48,230 nucleotides of DNA from an uncultured Campylobacter sp. (GTDB lineage Bacteria; Campylobacterota; Campylobacteria; Campylobacterales; Campylobacteraceae), in the NCBI RefSeq assembly GCF_938039245.1, contig NZ_CALHVN010000067.1, positions 1-48,230 on the forward strand. Reading direction: 5' to 3'. Below the pieces are notes generated by a model, which saw nothing but the letters and a program-made list of their open reading frames with translations, made no database searches and was not told where the DNA came from. Shown one piece after another: positions 30,447-39,903 of this stretch. Both the position numbers and the translations under genes were made by a program. Each line of letters begins with the position of its first letter. Position 1 is the first letter of the stretch.

Positions 30447-31130
30447 TTAGCGCTTCTCCTCGATTTTTAGGCTTCCGTCCTCTATCGCGCCTAAAATTTC
30501 TCGCGCAAATTTATCGTTTGGATAAAAATCTAAGTATTTTTGTAGATAAGACTTGGCGCAAATCTCGTCTTTTTGCATCAGACAAATCATCGCAAGTCCC
30601 ATATTTGCGCGCTTTTGTCCTAGTTTTAAAGCGGTTTCAAACTCGCTTTTAGCCTCGCTTAGCCGCCCGCTATTTGCTAAAAAATCACCGAATTCGGCAT
30701 GTATCTCGCCGTCGTTTGGACGATGCACCAATAAATTTTTATACGCCGCATCCGCCTTTTGCGCCGCGCCAGCGACGTCAAAGTTATGCTCCATCGTAAA
30801 AATCCTAGCCTGCGAAAGCTCAAAATACGCCCGTGCATCCTCGTCTAAATTTGCCGCCAAGCCCTGCTCTTTTAAAAATGCAAAGGCCTTATCTAGCGTC
30901 TGCAAATCGCTAGATGCGCGCTCCCGGTCGCTTTGCGAATCAAAAGCTAGCGGATACTGACGCGCATGCGCCCACAGCTCGTCCACCGCGCTAAAAATGC
31001 CGCCGGTGTCGATGCTTTGCTTGCCGCTAGCGTCCTTTTTTAGCATTGCCGCGTGGTCGTAAGGTTTATAAGGCGCGGCAAAACTCACGCTAGAAATGAG
31101 CGCCAGCACGCAGATAAATTTAAAAATCAT
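30447..31130 (-). CDS. Exported TPR-like protein
   Basis: A 227-residue protein with a signal peptide MIFKFICVLALISSVSFA, cleaved before APYKP. Two or three TPR-type helical pairs are visible in the second half: NLLVHRPNDGEIHAEFGDFLANSGRLSEAKSEFETALKLGQKRANMGLAMICLMQKDEICAKSYLQKYLDFYPND. TPR modules bind partner proteins; a periplasmic assembly or scaffold role is a fair guess. Specific function unknown. It is alone, with AAAGGAAAT before its ATG. Confidence 0.7.
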   Translation of the reverse strand: MIFKFICVLALISSVSFAAPYKPYDHAAMLKKDASGKQSIDTGGIFSAVDELWAHARQYPLAFDSQSDRERASSDLQTLDKAFAFLKEQGLAANLDEDARAYFELSQARIFTMEHNFDVAGAAQKADAAYKNLLVHRPNDGEIHAEFGDFLANSGRLSEAKSEFETALKLGQKRANMGLAMICLMQKDEICAKSYLQKYLDFYPNDKFAREILGAIEDGSLKIEEKR

Positions 31131-31881
31131 TTTATTTCCTTTAAATCAAAATCAGGTATAGATTTTACGGTAAAAATACTTAAATTTTAGCCGCTTGCGC
31201 CTGCTCGGGCGGTTTTTGCAAAGGTTAGGCGCCGTAAATTTAGCCGCCTATCGCCAAGTCGGCAAACGAATAAATTTTATACGCCAGCTTACTAAAACCG
31301 CGCCAAGACGCAACATTTACTAGCCGTTCGTTTCGGGTTTCACGTTCTAGCAGTGTTTTGATTTTTACGCGCTTAAAGAGGTGCCGCGATCTCAAATCTA
31401 CTAGACGGCACCTTGCGAGCGAGCATAGATAGCCGCGTTTTGCTCCGATTTGTTTACGGCACGCTGATAAACAGCAAAGCGTTCATAGCTAGCGATAACG
31501 TAGCGGCTAGTCGCGCCGCAGAGTCGCTTTTATCCGTAAACGTAGCCTTGGCCGCTTAAGCCTACATAGCGCAAGCATGCGGCTTTGTTTAGGCAAAATC
31601 TTTTTTAAACGCAAATAAAGGCTTATGATAGCGGCGCCGTTTTGCCGTACGAGCGCTACCGCTAAATCCCGTAGGATAAAAGATCAAATTAACCCAAAAG
31701 CCGTAATTTTTAAAAATTAATTTTGCCGAAATTTAAACAAATAGGGTTTATTTAAAATTTAACGCCATTTAATGAAAAAAGATGGCGGCGCGGTATAAAT
31801 CTGGACGGTAGTCGCAAAGTCGTAAATTTAAAAAGCGGATAAAACTTGAATATTAAATCTAAAAGCTAAAAAGAGAAATTT
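31131..31881. other. Gene-free stretch
   Basis: About 750 bp upstream of the TPR gene and downstream of frdB. No gene, RNA or repeat element recognised. AAATTT motifs are frequent towards the frdB side. Confidence 0.45.
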
Positions 31882-31899
31882 AGGGGTCTTACGACCCCT
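31882..31899 (-). terminator. Terminator of frdCAB
   Basis: Perfect 7-bp stem AGGGGTC (31882-31888) / GACCCCT (31893-31899), loop of four, just after the frdB stop; on the reverse strand followed by AAATTTCTCTTTTT. Confidence 0.75.
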
Positions 31900-31902
31900 T
31901 GG

Positions 31903-32622
31903 CTACTTTACCGCAGCCATCTTTCTGCGCATATACGCGATCCTGCTTTGTAACGGGAGGTGTTTAGGGCAGTTATCCTCGCAACCCAGCAGCGTCATAC
32001 AGCCAAACACGCCGTCATCATCGCCGATAAGCTCGTAAAAGTCCTCGTCGGTTCGCTTGTCAAGCGCGTCGATTTTAAATCTAGCTACGCGGTTAAGTCC
32101 GACCGCACCGATGAAATCAGGCCTCATGATAGCCGTACCGCACGCAGCCACGCAGATACCGCACTCGATGCAGCGGTCAAGCTCAAATACTTCCTGTGCC
32201 ACTTCAGGCTCAACCTTTTCCTCAAGCTTAGAGATATCGGTCTCGTGGTCAGTGTGTATCCAGCTCTCCACGCGCTTACTCATCGCGTTCATCCAGTTGC
32301 CCGTGTCTACGCTTAGGTCTTTTAAAAGCTTAAATACCGGCAAAGGCATAAGCTCGATCACGCCGTTTGGATAGTCTTTGGTTAGCGTACGGCAAGCAAG
32401 CTTTGGCGTACCGTTAACTAGCATACCGCAGCTGCCGCAGATACCGGCGCGGCAAACGAAGTCAAAGCTAAGATCCGGGTCAAATTTCTCGCGAATTTGA
32501 TTTAACGCTATAAAAAGCGTCATGCCGTCGGTTTCTTCTAGCTCGTAGGTCGCAAAATGCGGCTTTGAAATTTTGCTTAACGGATTATATTTAAATGCTT
32601 TTATGGTTATTTTTCTACTCAT
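31903..32622 (-). CDS. frdB: Fumarate reductase iron-sulfur subunit
   Basis: A 239-residue subunit that carries electrons from FrdC haems to FrdA. All three clusters are visible: [2Fe-2S] at C57, C62, C65 and C77 (CRAGICGSC); [4Fe-4S] at C151, C154, C157 and C161 (CIECGICVAAC); and the [3Fe-4S]/quinone-side set C208, C214 and C218. It overlaps frdA by eight bases and ends in a terminator. It serves anaerobic respiration with fumarate, or as the succinate dehydrogenase of this lineage, where the same complex often does both. Confidence 0.95.
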   Translation of the reverse strand: MSRKITIKAFKYNPLSKISKPHFATYELEETDGMTLFIALNQIREKFDPDLSFDFVCRAGICGSCGMLVNGTPKLACRTLTKDYPNGVIELMPLPVFKLLKDLSVDTGNWMNAMSKRVESWIHTDHETDISKLEEKVEPEVAQEVFELDRCIECGICVAACGTAIMRPDFIGAVGLNRVARFKIDALDKRTDEDFYELIGDDDGVFGCMTLLGCEDNCPKHLPLQSRIAYMRRKMAAVK

Positions 32623-34633
32623 ATCCTATTCCTGCTCTTTCGTTTGGTGCTTTATATTTAGGCTGAAGATCATAGTGCATTAGCGCTTCTTGGATCTCGT
32701 ATCTGCCTTTGCCTTCGGCTTCCATTTTGGCGCGGATCTCATCGACTTGCGCTTGGCGTACGGCGCTGTCGGGGTGCTCGATGATATTACCCTTAGCTCC
32801 GTATCCGCGGAATGCCGGCGGAATTTCCATTTTCATAATATCAAGCGGCTCATACACGATAGTCGGTAGCGTATCGCCCTCTTTCCAGCTAGTTAGAGTT
32901 CTGTTTAGCCAGTTTAGGTCGTCGCGTTTCGGATAGTCCTCGCGACAGTGCGCTCCGCGGCTCTCGGTGCGATCAAGCGCGCCTTTTGCGATGCAAAGGG
33001 CTAGTTTTAGCATCTTTGGTACGCGGTAGGCTTCCTCAAGCTCAGGGTTGCCAAATAGCGCCTTGTTTGTGACTTTGACATCTAAAGATTGCTTATAAAG
33101 CTCCTCTAGCTCTTTTACCGCTACGGCTAGACCTTCGCCCGTTCTAAAGATCGCTACGTGCTCCCACATGATGTCTTTCATCTTGTTTTTAATCTCAAAT
33201 ACGTTAAATTTGCCCTCTTTTTCGACAAGGCTCTTTAGATACTCTTCCTCTTTTTTAACGAATTTTTCGATATCGTTAGTGTTTATCTCGATCTCGTGTT
33301 TACCGCAGTAGTCGGCAAAATAATCGCCCACGATCATGCCTGCGACGACCGTTTCCGAAACGGAGTTGCCGCCTAGACGGTTAAATCCGTGCATATCCCA
33401 GCACGCAGCCTCGCCCGCGCTAAATAGACCCGCTAGCGTCGGGCTCTCGCCTGTAGGCTTAGTTTTTATGCCGCCCATAGAGTAGTGCTGCATAGGCAAT
33501 ATCGGCGCCCAGCCCTTGCCGCGCTGTCGTCCATTCTCGTCGGTATATACTTCGGTGTCGGCAGGATCGATACCATTAAAGATTTCGCAAATTTCTTGAA
33601 CGTCGCGTAAGTTTTTCTCGATATGCTCGCGTCCTAGGATCGAGATATCTAGCCAAACGTGATATCCGTATGGACTAGGTACGCCCTTGCCTGCGCGGAT
33701 ATGCTCCATGATGCGGCGGCTTACGACGTCGCGGCTAGCTAGTTCTTTTTTCTCAGGTTCGTAGTCGGGCATAAAGCGATATCCATCCACGTCGCGTAAA
33801 ATTCCGCCGTCGCCGCGGCAGCCTTCTGTTAAAAGAATGCCGGATGGAACGATCGGAGTCGGGTGAAACTGCACAGCTTCCATATTTCCTAGCTGAGCTA
33901 CGCCCGTTTCAAGAGCGATGGCCGCACCTATACCCTCGCAAACTACGGCGTTTGTGGTGTGTTTATAAACCCTACCGTAGCCGCCCGTAGCGATTAGCGT
34001 GCCTTTTGCGACGTATGCCGTGATCTCGCCGTTAACTAGATCGCGAACAATCGCGCCGTAACAGCGGTTGTTTGCGTGGATTAGCGCGATAGCTTCTTTT
34101 CTGTCGTGGATTTCGACGTTATGTTTTAGAGCTTCGTTTGCTACGGCAAAAAGCATAGTGTGTCCGGTGGCGTCTGCCGTAAAGCATGTTCTCCATTTTT
34201 TAGTTCCGCCAAAGTCGCGAGAGTGGATGAGTCCGTGGACCTCTTCTTTTTCTACGATAGTGGTTTTTTGAGCGTTAATAATAGCGCTTCTCTCGCCTTT
34301 TGTTATACGAGTCCAAGGCACGCCCCAAGCCGCTAGCTCGCGGATCGCCTTAGGCGCTGTTTGACAAAACATACGCGCAACTTGCTGATCGCAGCCCCAG
34401 TCGCTACCTTTTACCGTATCGGCAAAGTGTACGTCCTCATTATCGCCTTCGCTCATTTTTGAATTTCCCAAAGAGGCTTGCATGCCGCCTTGTGCAGCCG
34501 CAGAGTGCGAGCGTTTAACGGGAATTAGGCTTAAAACTACCGTACTTAGCCCCTTTTCTCCAGCGGCAACGGCAGCGCGAAGCCCCGCTAGACCGCCTCC
34601 GATAACTAATGCATCATAATATTTTACGTTCAT
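32615..34633 (-). CDS. frdA: Fumarate reductase flavoprotein subunit
   Basis: A 672-residue catalytic subunit that reduces fumarate to succinate at a covalently bound FAD. The N-terminal dinucleotide fold (VIGGGLAGLRAA, 10-21) is followed by RSHSAAAQGG (41-50), in which H43 is the expected FAD-linked histidine. Later AVQFHPTPIVPSGILLTEGCRGDGG and HYSMGGI belong to the active site. The length matches epsilonproteobacterial FrdA (Wolinella, Helicobacter). It is 18 bp after frdC and overlaps frdB by eight bases. Confidence 0.97.
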   Translation of the reverse strand: MNVKYYDALVIGGGLAGLRAAVAAGEKGLSTVVLSLIPVKRSHSAAAQGGMQASLGNSKMSEGDNEDVHFADTVKGSDWGCDQQVARMFCQTAPKAIRELAAWGVPWTRITKGERSAIINAQKTTIVEKEEVHGLIHSRDFGGTKKWRTCFTADATGHTMLFAVANEALKHNVEIHDRKEAIALIHANNRCYGAIVRDLVNGEITAYVAKGTLIATGGYGRVYKHTTNAVVCEGIGAAIALETGVAQLGNMEAVQFHPTPIVPSGILLTEGCRGDGGILRDVDGYRFMPDYEPEKKELASRDVVSRRIMEHIRAGKGVPSPYGYHVWLDISILGREHIEKNLRDVQEICEIFNGIDPADTEVYTDENGRQRGKGWAPILPMQHYSMGGIKTKPTGESPTLAGLFSAGEAACWDMHGFNRLGGNSVSETVVAGMIVGDYFADYCGKHEIEINTNDIEKFVKKEEEYLKSLVEKEGKFNVFEIKNKMKDIMWEHVAIFRTGEGLAVAVKELEELYKQSLDVKVTNKALFGNPELEEAYRVPKMLKLALCIAKGALDRTESRGAHCREDYPKRDDLNWLNRTLTSWKEGDTLPTIVYEPLDIMKMEIPPAFRGYGAKGNIIEHPDSAVRQAQVDEIRAKMEAEGKGRYEIQEALMHYDLQPKYKAPNERAGIGYE

Positions 34634-34651
34634 TTTTTAAAGCTCCTTTTC

Positions 34652-35350
34652 CTAAAGACTGATCCACACGAAATCAGCGATCAGCGCGATGACCGCGAGC
34701 ACTCCAAAGACCGCAAATATCGCAGTTTTGGCTTTATTTCTTTTTGCGAACATCTCTTGTTTGTTTACTCCGTCGATGCTTATCCATTTTACGTATAGGC
34801 GGTACATTCCCACGCTAGCGTGAACGACCATAAAAACAAGTAGCGCGAAGTAAAAAATTTCTAATTGATGAAATGCAGCCGCTGATTTATCGGCAGTGAT
34901 GTGTCCGCCAAATATTATATCGACTAGGTGCGCGCTGGCTGCGAAAAATAGAGCAAAACCGGTTAAAAACTGAAACCACCAAAGCGTAGTATCAAGGTGT
35001 TTCATACGGTCTTTATGACCTTTAAAGATAATGTATTGTCTGTAGTTTGCAGGGAATTTCCTCATCGCTAAAAACGCGTGAGCGATAAAAACGGCAAATA
35101 TTATCGCAGCTATGACGTTAGTGATCCACCACGTGGCCTCGCCGAATAAAAATTTAGCCTCTGCAAACCCTACGACAGCGTTAAACGCGCCTTTACCAAA
35201 CAAGATGGTAGAGGTAAAAATCATATGACATAAAATAAAACAGGCCAAAATTAGTCCCGTTATACTTTGCCATCTGTCCCAAACGGCAGGAGTACGACTT
35301 TTTTTCGTATCTGCTTGCCTACCCAAGAAACCCTCGATTAGCCCACTCAT
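34652..35350 (-). CDS. frdC: Fumarate reductase cytochrome b subunit
   Basis: A 232-residue di-haem membrane anchor with about five hydrophobic helices, holding two haems and the menaquinol site. Haem-ligand histidines are visible in the helices (ILCHMIF near residue 43, FIAHAFLA near 92, ASAHLVDI near 142, VVHASVGMYRL near 181). It is the first gene of frdCAB. AGGAGGG precedes its ATG and TATGAT (reverse strand, 35377-35382) is a likely -10 box. Confidence 0.94.
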   Translation of the reverse strand: MSGLIEGFLGRQADTKKSRTPAVWDRWQSITGLILACFILCHMIFTSTILFGKGAFNAVVGFAEAKFLFGEATWWITNVIAAIIFAVFIAHAFLAMRKFPANYRQYIIFKGHKDRMKHLDTTLWWFQFLTGFALFFAASAHLVDIIFGGHITADKSAAAFHQLEIFYFALLVFMVVHASVGMYRLYVKWISIDGVNKQEMFAKRNKAKTAIFAVFGVLAVIALIADFVWISL

Positions 35351-35376
35351 GAGCCCTCCTAAATTTGAAATGCGTT

Positions 35377-35382
35377 ATCATA
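35377..35382 (-). promoter_or_regulatory. Probable -10 box of frdCAB
   Basis: TATGAT on the reverse strand, 26 bp before the frdC ATG. Confidence 0.4.
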
Positions 35383-35453
35383 ACTTAAAAATAATTTAAA
35401 CCATGATACTAAAAAAACGATCTAATAGTAGCGTAAATTACTTTAAAAACTTT

Positions 35454-36269
35454 TTAAAGATTTGTATATTTTTTATTTAAGATTACATAAAGTAAAATAC
35501 CGCAGGCAAGCATTAAAAGAGATAAAATTTGTCCCATTGATAAATTTAAAAATACGAAACCCAACCCGAAATCAGGCTCTCTAAAGAACTCGCAGATAAA
35601 TCTAGCCAAAGTATAAAGCACGGCATAAAGCGCTATAAGCTCGCCGTCAAATTTCTTAAATCGTCTATAAATAAAAAGAATAGCAAAAACGACAAGACCC
35701 TCTAAAACGGCTTCGTAAATTTGCGAGGGATGGCGCATCCGTCCAGCAACGTTGATTGCCCATGAGACGTCCGTGATACGACCGAATAGTTCTTGGTTTA
35801 AAAAATTTCCGATACGACCGAAAAAATATCCAAGCGGGATGCTAAGGGCGACGAGGTCCAAAAGCTGCCACAAATTTTGCTTAAATTTACGGCAAAAAGC
35901 CCACGTCGCTATCAAAAATCCGACCACCGCACCGTGATAGCTCATGCCGCGGATACCGACGAATTCGCCGTTGTGAAAGGGGTTAAAAATCTGCCAAGGA
36001 TGAGTGAGATAATAAGCGGTATTTGGATCGTAAATGACGATGTAGCCCAGCCTCGCGCCCAGTATAACGCCGATTTCCACCCAAAAGAAATAGTTATCAA
36101 GCAGCGAATTTGAAATTTGCATATTATCGCGCTTGACGATAAATTTAGCCACGCCGAGCGCCACCAAAAGCGCTAGGACGTACATTATCCCGTACCAGTG
36201 CACCTTGATGCCAAACAGCTCGAACGCGATGGGATTAAAATTGATATAAAAGTCGTTCCACCAACTCAT
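35454..36269 (-). CDS. lgt: Prolipoprotein diacylglyceryl transferase
   Basis: A 271-residue inner-membrane enzyme that moves a diacylglyceryl group to the cysteine of lipoproteins (for example the lipoprotein at 25123-25566). About seven membrane segments. The family signature GRIGNFLNQELFGR (near 150) and HPSQIYEAVLEG (near 190) are both present. It overlaps the TorD-like gene by four bases (36266-36269). Confidence 0.94.
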   Translation of the reverse strand: MSWWNDFYINFNPIAFELFGIKVHWYGIMYVLALLVALGVAKFIVKRDNMQISNSLLDNYFFWVEIGVILGARLGYIVIYDPNTAYYLTHPWQIFNPFHNGEFVGIRGMSYHGAVVGFLIATWAFCRKFKQNLWQLLDLVALSIPLGYFFGRIGNFLNQELFGRITDVSWAINVAGRMRHPSQIYEAVLEGLVVFAILFIYRRFKKFDGELIALYAVLYTLARFICEFFREPDFGLGFVFLNLSMGQILSLLMLACGILLYVILNKKYTNL

Positions 36270-36826
36270 CTAGGCACGACCCTGACTTTTAGCGTATTTT
36301 CGATGCTGCTCGCAAAATCCTCGAAAAGATACCCCATCGCGCGGTAAAATTTACTTTTTGCTTCATTTTGCAAAACGGGAGCTAGTTTTTTAGCGTAGGG
36401 TAGCAGATACGAGCTTAGCAAAACGCCTAAAATTTCCTTCGTTAGCTCGTCTTGTTTTAGCTCGACAATCCACGAAAAAAACGAAAGCTCGTTTGTTGCG
36501 CTATCAAGCGCGCTGACGTTTAAATTCGGGCTAAATTTGCACTTTTTATAAAAGCCTTCAAGGCGCGCCTTATCGCCTTCAAAAAAGAACTCCGCGTTAA
36601 AATATTTTTTCAAATTTGCAAAGTCTTTTGCGATCTCTTCTATGCTCTCGCCTTTTATCGACTCCTCGTATAGCGCGCGTCCTTTGGCGTTTGCTTCGCT
36701 ATCGTTTGTTATTATCCATCTTGGATTTTTATTTAGCTCGTTAAAAAGCTTTGCACTCGGCGGCAGAGCGAAATTTAACGCAAATATCCTTGCGATCACG
36801 GCGTAAAATTTACCCAAATTCATCAT
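36266..36826 (-). CDS. TorD-like putative chaperone
   Basis: A 186-residue helical protein. The late pattern ELSFFSWIVELKQDELTKEILGVLLSSYLLPYAKKLAPVLQNEAKSKFYRAMGYLFEDFASSIE resembles the C-terminal half of the TorD/DmsD family, chaperones for molybdoenzymes, in which a long helix with LLPYxxxLAP-like spacing and FYRAxxxLLxxF is common. The match is by pattern, so moderate. No molybdoenzyme lies nearby; it is coupled to lgt by a four-base overlap. Start ATGATG after AAAGGAAAATG. Confidence 0.5.
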   Translation of the reverse strand: MMNLGKFYAVIARIFALNFALPPSAKLFNELNKNPRWIITNDSEANAKGRALYEESIKGESIEEIAKDFANLKKYFNAEFFFEGDKARLEGFYKKCKFSPNLNVSALDSATNELSFFSWIVELKQDELTKEILGVLLSSYLLPYAKKLAPVLQNEAKSKFYRAMGYLFEDFASSIENTLKVRVVPR

Positions 36827-36872
36827 TTTCCTTTGTGTTTTTTGCGGGATTTTACAAAATTTAGGCTAAATT

Positions 36873-39035
36873 TTAGATTTGCTTAAATCGTAATCTGATC
36901 GAATTTAACACGACAGTAACCGAGCTAAAGCACATCGCAGCAGCACCGTAAACAGGCGTTAGCATGAGTCCTAACGGCGCTAGAACTCCGGCCGCGACGG
37001 GGATGCAAACAGCGTTATAAACAAACGCCCAAAACAAATTTTGTTTTACCGTTTTCATCGTCTCGTTGGCCAAATTTATCGTAGATACCGCGCTTTTTAG
37101 ATCGTTTTTTACTAGCACTACGTCGCCGGCCTCTTTTGCGATATCCGCGCCGCTACTCATCGCGATGCCCACATTTGCTTGCTTTAACGGGGCGGCATCG
37201 TTGATACCGTCGCCGACAAACAGCACCGCACCCTCTTCTTGCAAGCGTTTTATCGTTTCAAATTTTTCATTAGGCAGCATACCGGCAAAGACCTTTTCTA
37301 TGCCCAGCTTGCCAGCCACGTTTTTAGCGGTGAAGGCGTTATCTCCCGTTAGCATCACGGGCGTTATACCGGCGTTTTTTAGGCTTTGGATAGCCTGCAC
37401 GGCGTCGTCCTTTACCCTGTCGCTAAGCGCTATAAATCCAACGTAAATTTTATCCACGGCCGCAAGTATTACGCCATTTCCTTCGTTTTGCGTTTTGGCG
37501 ATTTGCTCCTTGGCCTGCGCGCTTATCTGCACGCTAAGCTCGCTCAAAAATGCCTCGTTGCCTGCTATCACGCTATCATCGTCGCTCTTTACGCCGCGTC
37601 CGGCAATATTTTCAAAGCCCTTTTCATCGCCTAAAATTTTAAGCCCTAGCTCGTTTGCGTATCTAACGATCGCAGCAGATATCGGATGCGAGCTTTTGGC
37701 CTCTAGCGCGGCGATTTTGGCTAAATTTTCATCGTTTATATCGGTAAAATTTACCGAAATTTCGCCCTTGGTTAGCGTTCCGGTTTTATCAAATACCGCG
37801 TATTTTACGCCGCCAAGAACCTCTAAAACCTCGGGATTTTTAATTAGGATTCCGTTTTTAGCGCCTAGAGATAGCGAGGAGACGATAGCTATCGGGGTAG
37901 CTAACCCCAGCGCGCAAGGACACGAGATAATCAGCACGCAAACCGCGCTTAGCACGCCTTGAAGCGCATTTCCCGTAAGCGCAAACCACGCAAAAAACGT
38001 AACGACGGCGATAGCTATCACGATAGGCACGAAGATATTTGCCACGCGGTCGGCAAAGCGGCTAATAGTCATCTTTTTGCTCGACGCATCGCTTAAAAGC
38101 TCTAAAATTTGCGACAAAAGCGTTTGATTAGCGAGCTTTGTAACCTTTACGTTGATGTAGCCGTTTAAATTTATGGTCCCGGCATTGACCTCGTCGCCTT
38201 GTTTCTTGTAGACAGGGAGGCTCTCGCCCGTTAGCATCGAGGTATCGATCTCTGCGCCGCCGTTTATCACGACTCCGTCGCAAGGCACCGCGTAGCCACT
38301 CTTTACGACCGCGACGTCGCCTATTTTTAGGCTCACGGCATCCACTTCCAGCGCGCTACCGTCTTTTTGTAGTACGAGAGCAGTCTTTGGCGACATATTC
38401 ATGAGCGATTTTATATAATCCCCAGCGCGAGCTTTTGAGCGCTCTTCTAAAAATTTACCCAGCAGCACGAAAGCCGTTATCATGGCTGCGCCAGAAACGT
38501 AGAGGTGGCGCATGTTTTCGGGTAGGTGCTCGCCCGCGATAAAAACTCCCAGCGAATACGCAAACGCCGTGCTTGTTCCCAGCGCGACGAGTACGTTCAT
38601 ATCGAAATTTTTATTTTTTAGCGCGCCGTAAGCATGGATGAAAAAATCCCGCCCGCACGTAGCTATCGTAATAAAGGCAAGCGCGAGCATAATAGCTGAT
38701 TTTGCCACACTTGGCTGCTCGCTCATCTCAAGCGCCATAATCACCGCGCTAAAAGCTGCAGCGGCTAGGAAATTTCGGCGTAAATTTAAGATATGTTTCT
38801 CGCGCTTGGCTTCAAATTCCGCCAAATCTTTGGCCACGCCGTAGCCTAGTTTTTTTATTTTTTCCTCTATCGCGGCTTGTACTTCGGCGCTTTCTATGAT
38901 AAATTCACCCGAGCCGTTTGCAAAGCTGACCTTCGCATCTATCACGCCAGAGATCTTTTTAGTTACGCGTTCGATGGCGTTTGAGCAGTTTACGCAGGTC
39001 ATGCCCGCGTTGTTTAGTTTGATATTTTGCATCAA
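36873..39035 (-). CDS. copA: Copper-exporting P-type ATPase
   Basis: A 720-residue P1B-type ATPase. The N-terminal metal domain has GMTCVNC (C14, C17). The transmembrane copper site is SCPC (C372, C374), followed by phosphorylation aspartate D416 in DKTGT, TGES at 269-272, the HP motif in SSHPIS, and GDGIND late in the protein. It exports Cu(I) from the cytoplasm. It overlaps copZ by four bases (ATGA), so it belongs to a coupled GNAT-copZ-copA operon. Confidence 0.96.
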   Translation of the reverse strand: MMQNIKLNNAGMTCVNCSNAIERVTKKISGVIDAKVSFANGSGEFIIESAEVQAAIEEKIKKLGYGVAKDLAEFEAKREKHILNLRRNFLAAAAFSAVIMALEMSEQPSVAKSAIMLALAFITIATCGRDFFIHAYGALKNKNFDMNVLVALGTSTAFAYSLGVFIAGEHLPENMRHLYVSGAAMITAFVLLGKFLEERSKARAGDYIKSLMNMSPKTALVLQKDGSALEVDAVSLKIGDVAVVKSGYAVPCDGVVINGGAEIDTSMLTGESLPVYKKQGDEVNAGTINLNGYINVKVTKLANQTLLSQILELLSDASSKKMTISRFADRVANIFVPIVIAIAVVTFFAWFALTGNALQGVLSAVCVLIISCPCALGLATPIAIVSSLSLGAKNGILIKNPEVLEVLGGVKYAVFDKTGTLTKGEISVNFTDINDENLAKIAALEAKSSHPISAAIVRYANELGLKILGDEKGFENIAGRGVKSDDDSVIAGNEAFLSELSVQISAQAKEQIAKTQNEGNGVILAAVDKIYVGFIALSDRVKDDAVQAIQSLKNAGITPVMLTGDNAFTAKNVAGKLGIEKVFAGMLPNEKFETIKRLQEEGAVLFVGDGINDAAPLKQANVGIAMSSGADIAKEAGDVVLVKNDLKSAVSTINLANETMKTVKQNLFWAFVYNAVCIPVAAGVLAPLGLMLTPVYGAAAMCFSSVTVVLNSIRLRFKQI

Positions 39036-39235
39036 ATTTTCCCTATGACGCTAAATCCCAAATCATCCAGCTCCTCTTTAAATTTCGCCTCGTCCTTGCC
39101 GTCTAAATTTACGCTCACGACCCTCGGCTCTACGCTAAGATCGACCTTTATCTCGCCGTATTCGTCCTCAAGAGCGTTTTTTATGGTGTTTGCGCAGTTT
39201 TCGCAGTGGATATTAGCAACCTTAAATTTAGTCAT
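39032..39235 (-). CDS. copZ: Copper chaperone (HMA domain)
   Basis: A 67-residue single heavy-metal-associated domain with IHCENCANTI, the CxxC that binds Cu(I) for hand-over to CopA. It lies between a GNAT gene and copA with ATGA overlaps at both ends. The CxxC context (HCENC) differs slightly from the usual GMTCxxC of CopZ. Confidence 0.88.
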   Translation of the reverse strand: MTKFKVANIHCENCANTIKNALEDEYGEIKVDLSVEPRVVSVNLDGKDEAKFKEELDDLGFSVIGKI

Positions 39236-39786
39236 TTTATCTCCTTTGTCATATGATAGTATTTGTGAGAATTTATGATCATTTCGCAGTCGGCTTTAAA
39301 GCCCAAGCGCTCGTAAAAAGCCATGGTTTTAGGCTTTTTTTCATCGACGATGAGAGCTACTTTTTTGATATTTCGTTTAGGCGCGAGGGCAAAGATAAAT
39401 TTGATCAGCTCTTTTGCGATACCTCGTCCGCGAAATCTCTCATCCACGGCAAGACTATCGATATATAGCTCATCCGCAAAGCACTCCGTCTGCGGAAATT
39501 TATTTAAACCAAGCTCTCGCAAATGCGTCCTAATGGGCCCATCTAGCGCATCGATCTCGCCTCCGTAGTAAGCGCAAATCGCCCCCGCGATCTCGCCGTC
39601 AAATTTGCAAACAAAAACGTTGTTGTAGCTTAGGCGGTTTATCTCGCTTCTAAAAAATTTATGCAAAATTTTATCGCTCTTAGCGGGATCGCTCACGCCG
39701 CTAAGCGTAAAAGCGATGTCCTCCATGGCTAAATTTAACAGCTCTATGCAGCGCGCGGCGTCATCTTTTTGGGCATTTAAAATCAT
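39232..39786 (-). CDS. GNAT-family acetyltransferase
   Basis: A 184-residue protein starting MILNAQKDD. The acetyl-CoA loop is clear: SLAVDERFRGRGIAKELIKF (R-G-R-G-I-A), and the family end KTMAFYERLGF follows. The substrate is not known. The open frame continues upstream to 40182, but that part overlaps yebC on the opposite strand and looks non-coding. A TATAAT (reverse strand, 39793-39798) sits just six bases before the ATG, which suggests a leaderless message, or a different start. Its stop overlaps the copZ start (ATGA), linking it to the copper genes. Confidence 0.72.
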   Translation of the reverse strand: MILNAQKDDAARCIELLNLAMEDIAFTLSGVSDPAKSDKILHKFFRSEINRLSYNNVFVCKFDGEIAGAICAYYGGEIDALDGPIRTHLRELGLNKFPQTECFADELYIDSLAVDERFRGRGIAKELIKFIFALAPKRNIKKVALIVDEKKPKTMAFYERLGFKADCEMIINSHKYYHMTKEIK

Positions 39787-39792
39787 ACGAGG

Positions 39793-39798
39793 ATTATA
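39793..39798 (-). promoter_or_regulatory. -10 box immediately before the GNAT ATG
   Basis: TATAAT six bases upstream of the start codon, so transcription would begin at or next to the A of ATG. No ribosome site lies between. Confidence 0.5.
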
Positions 39799-39871
39799 GG
39801 ACTTAAAGCTAAATTTTTTGCTAATACGCTCAAAACCTCGCGTTTTTAAAAAAATGCAAAATTTTTTTAGA

Positions 39872-39877
39872 TATAAT
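39872..39877 (+). promoter_or_regulatory. -10 box for yebC-ppiB
   Basis: TATAAT 26 bp before the yebC ATG; AAAGGAACGAA ribosome site follows. Confidence 0.55.
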
Positions 39878-39903
39878 TGGGCAAAAATTTTTAAAGGAAC
39901 GAA

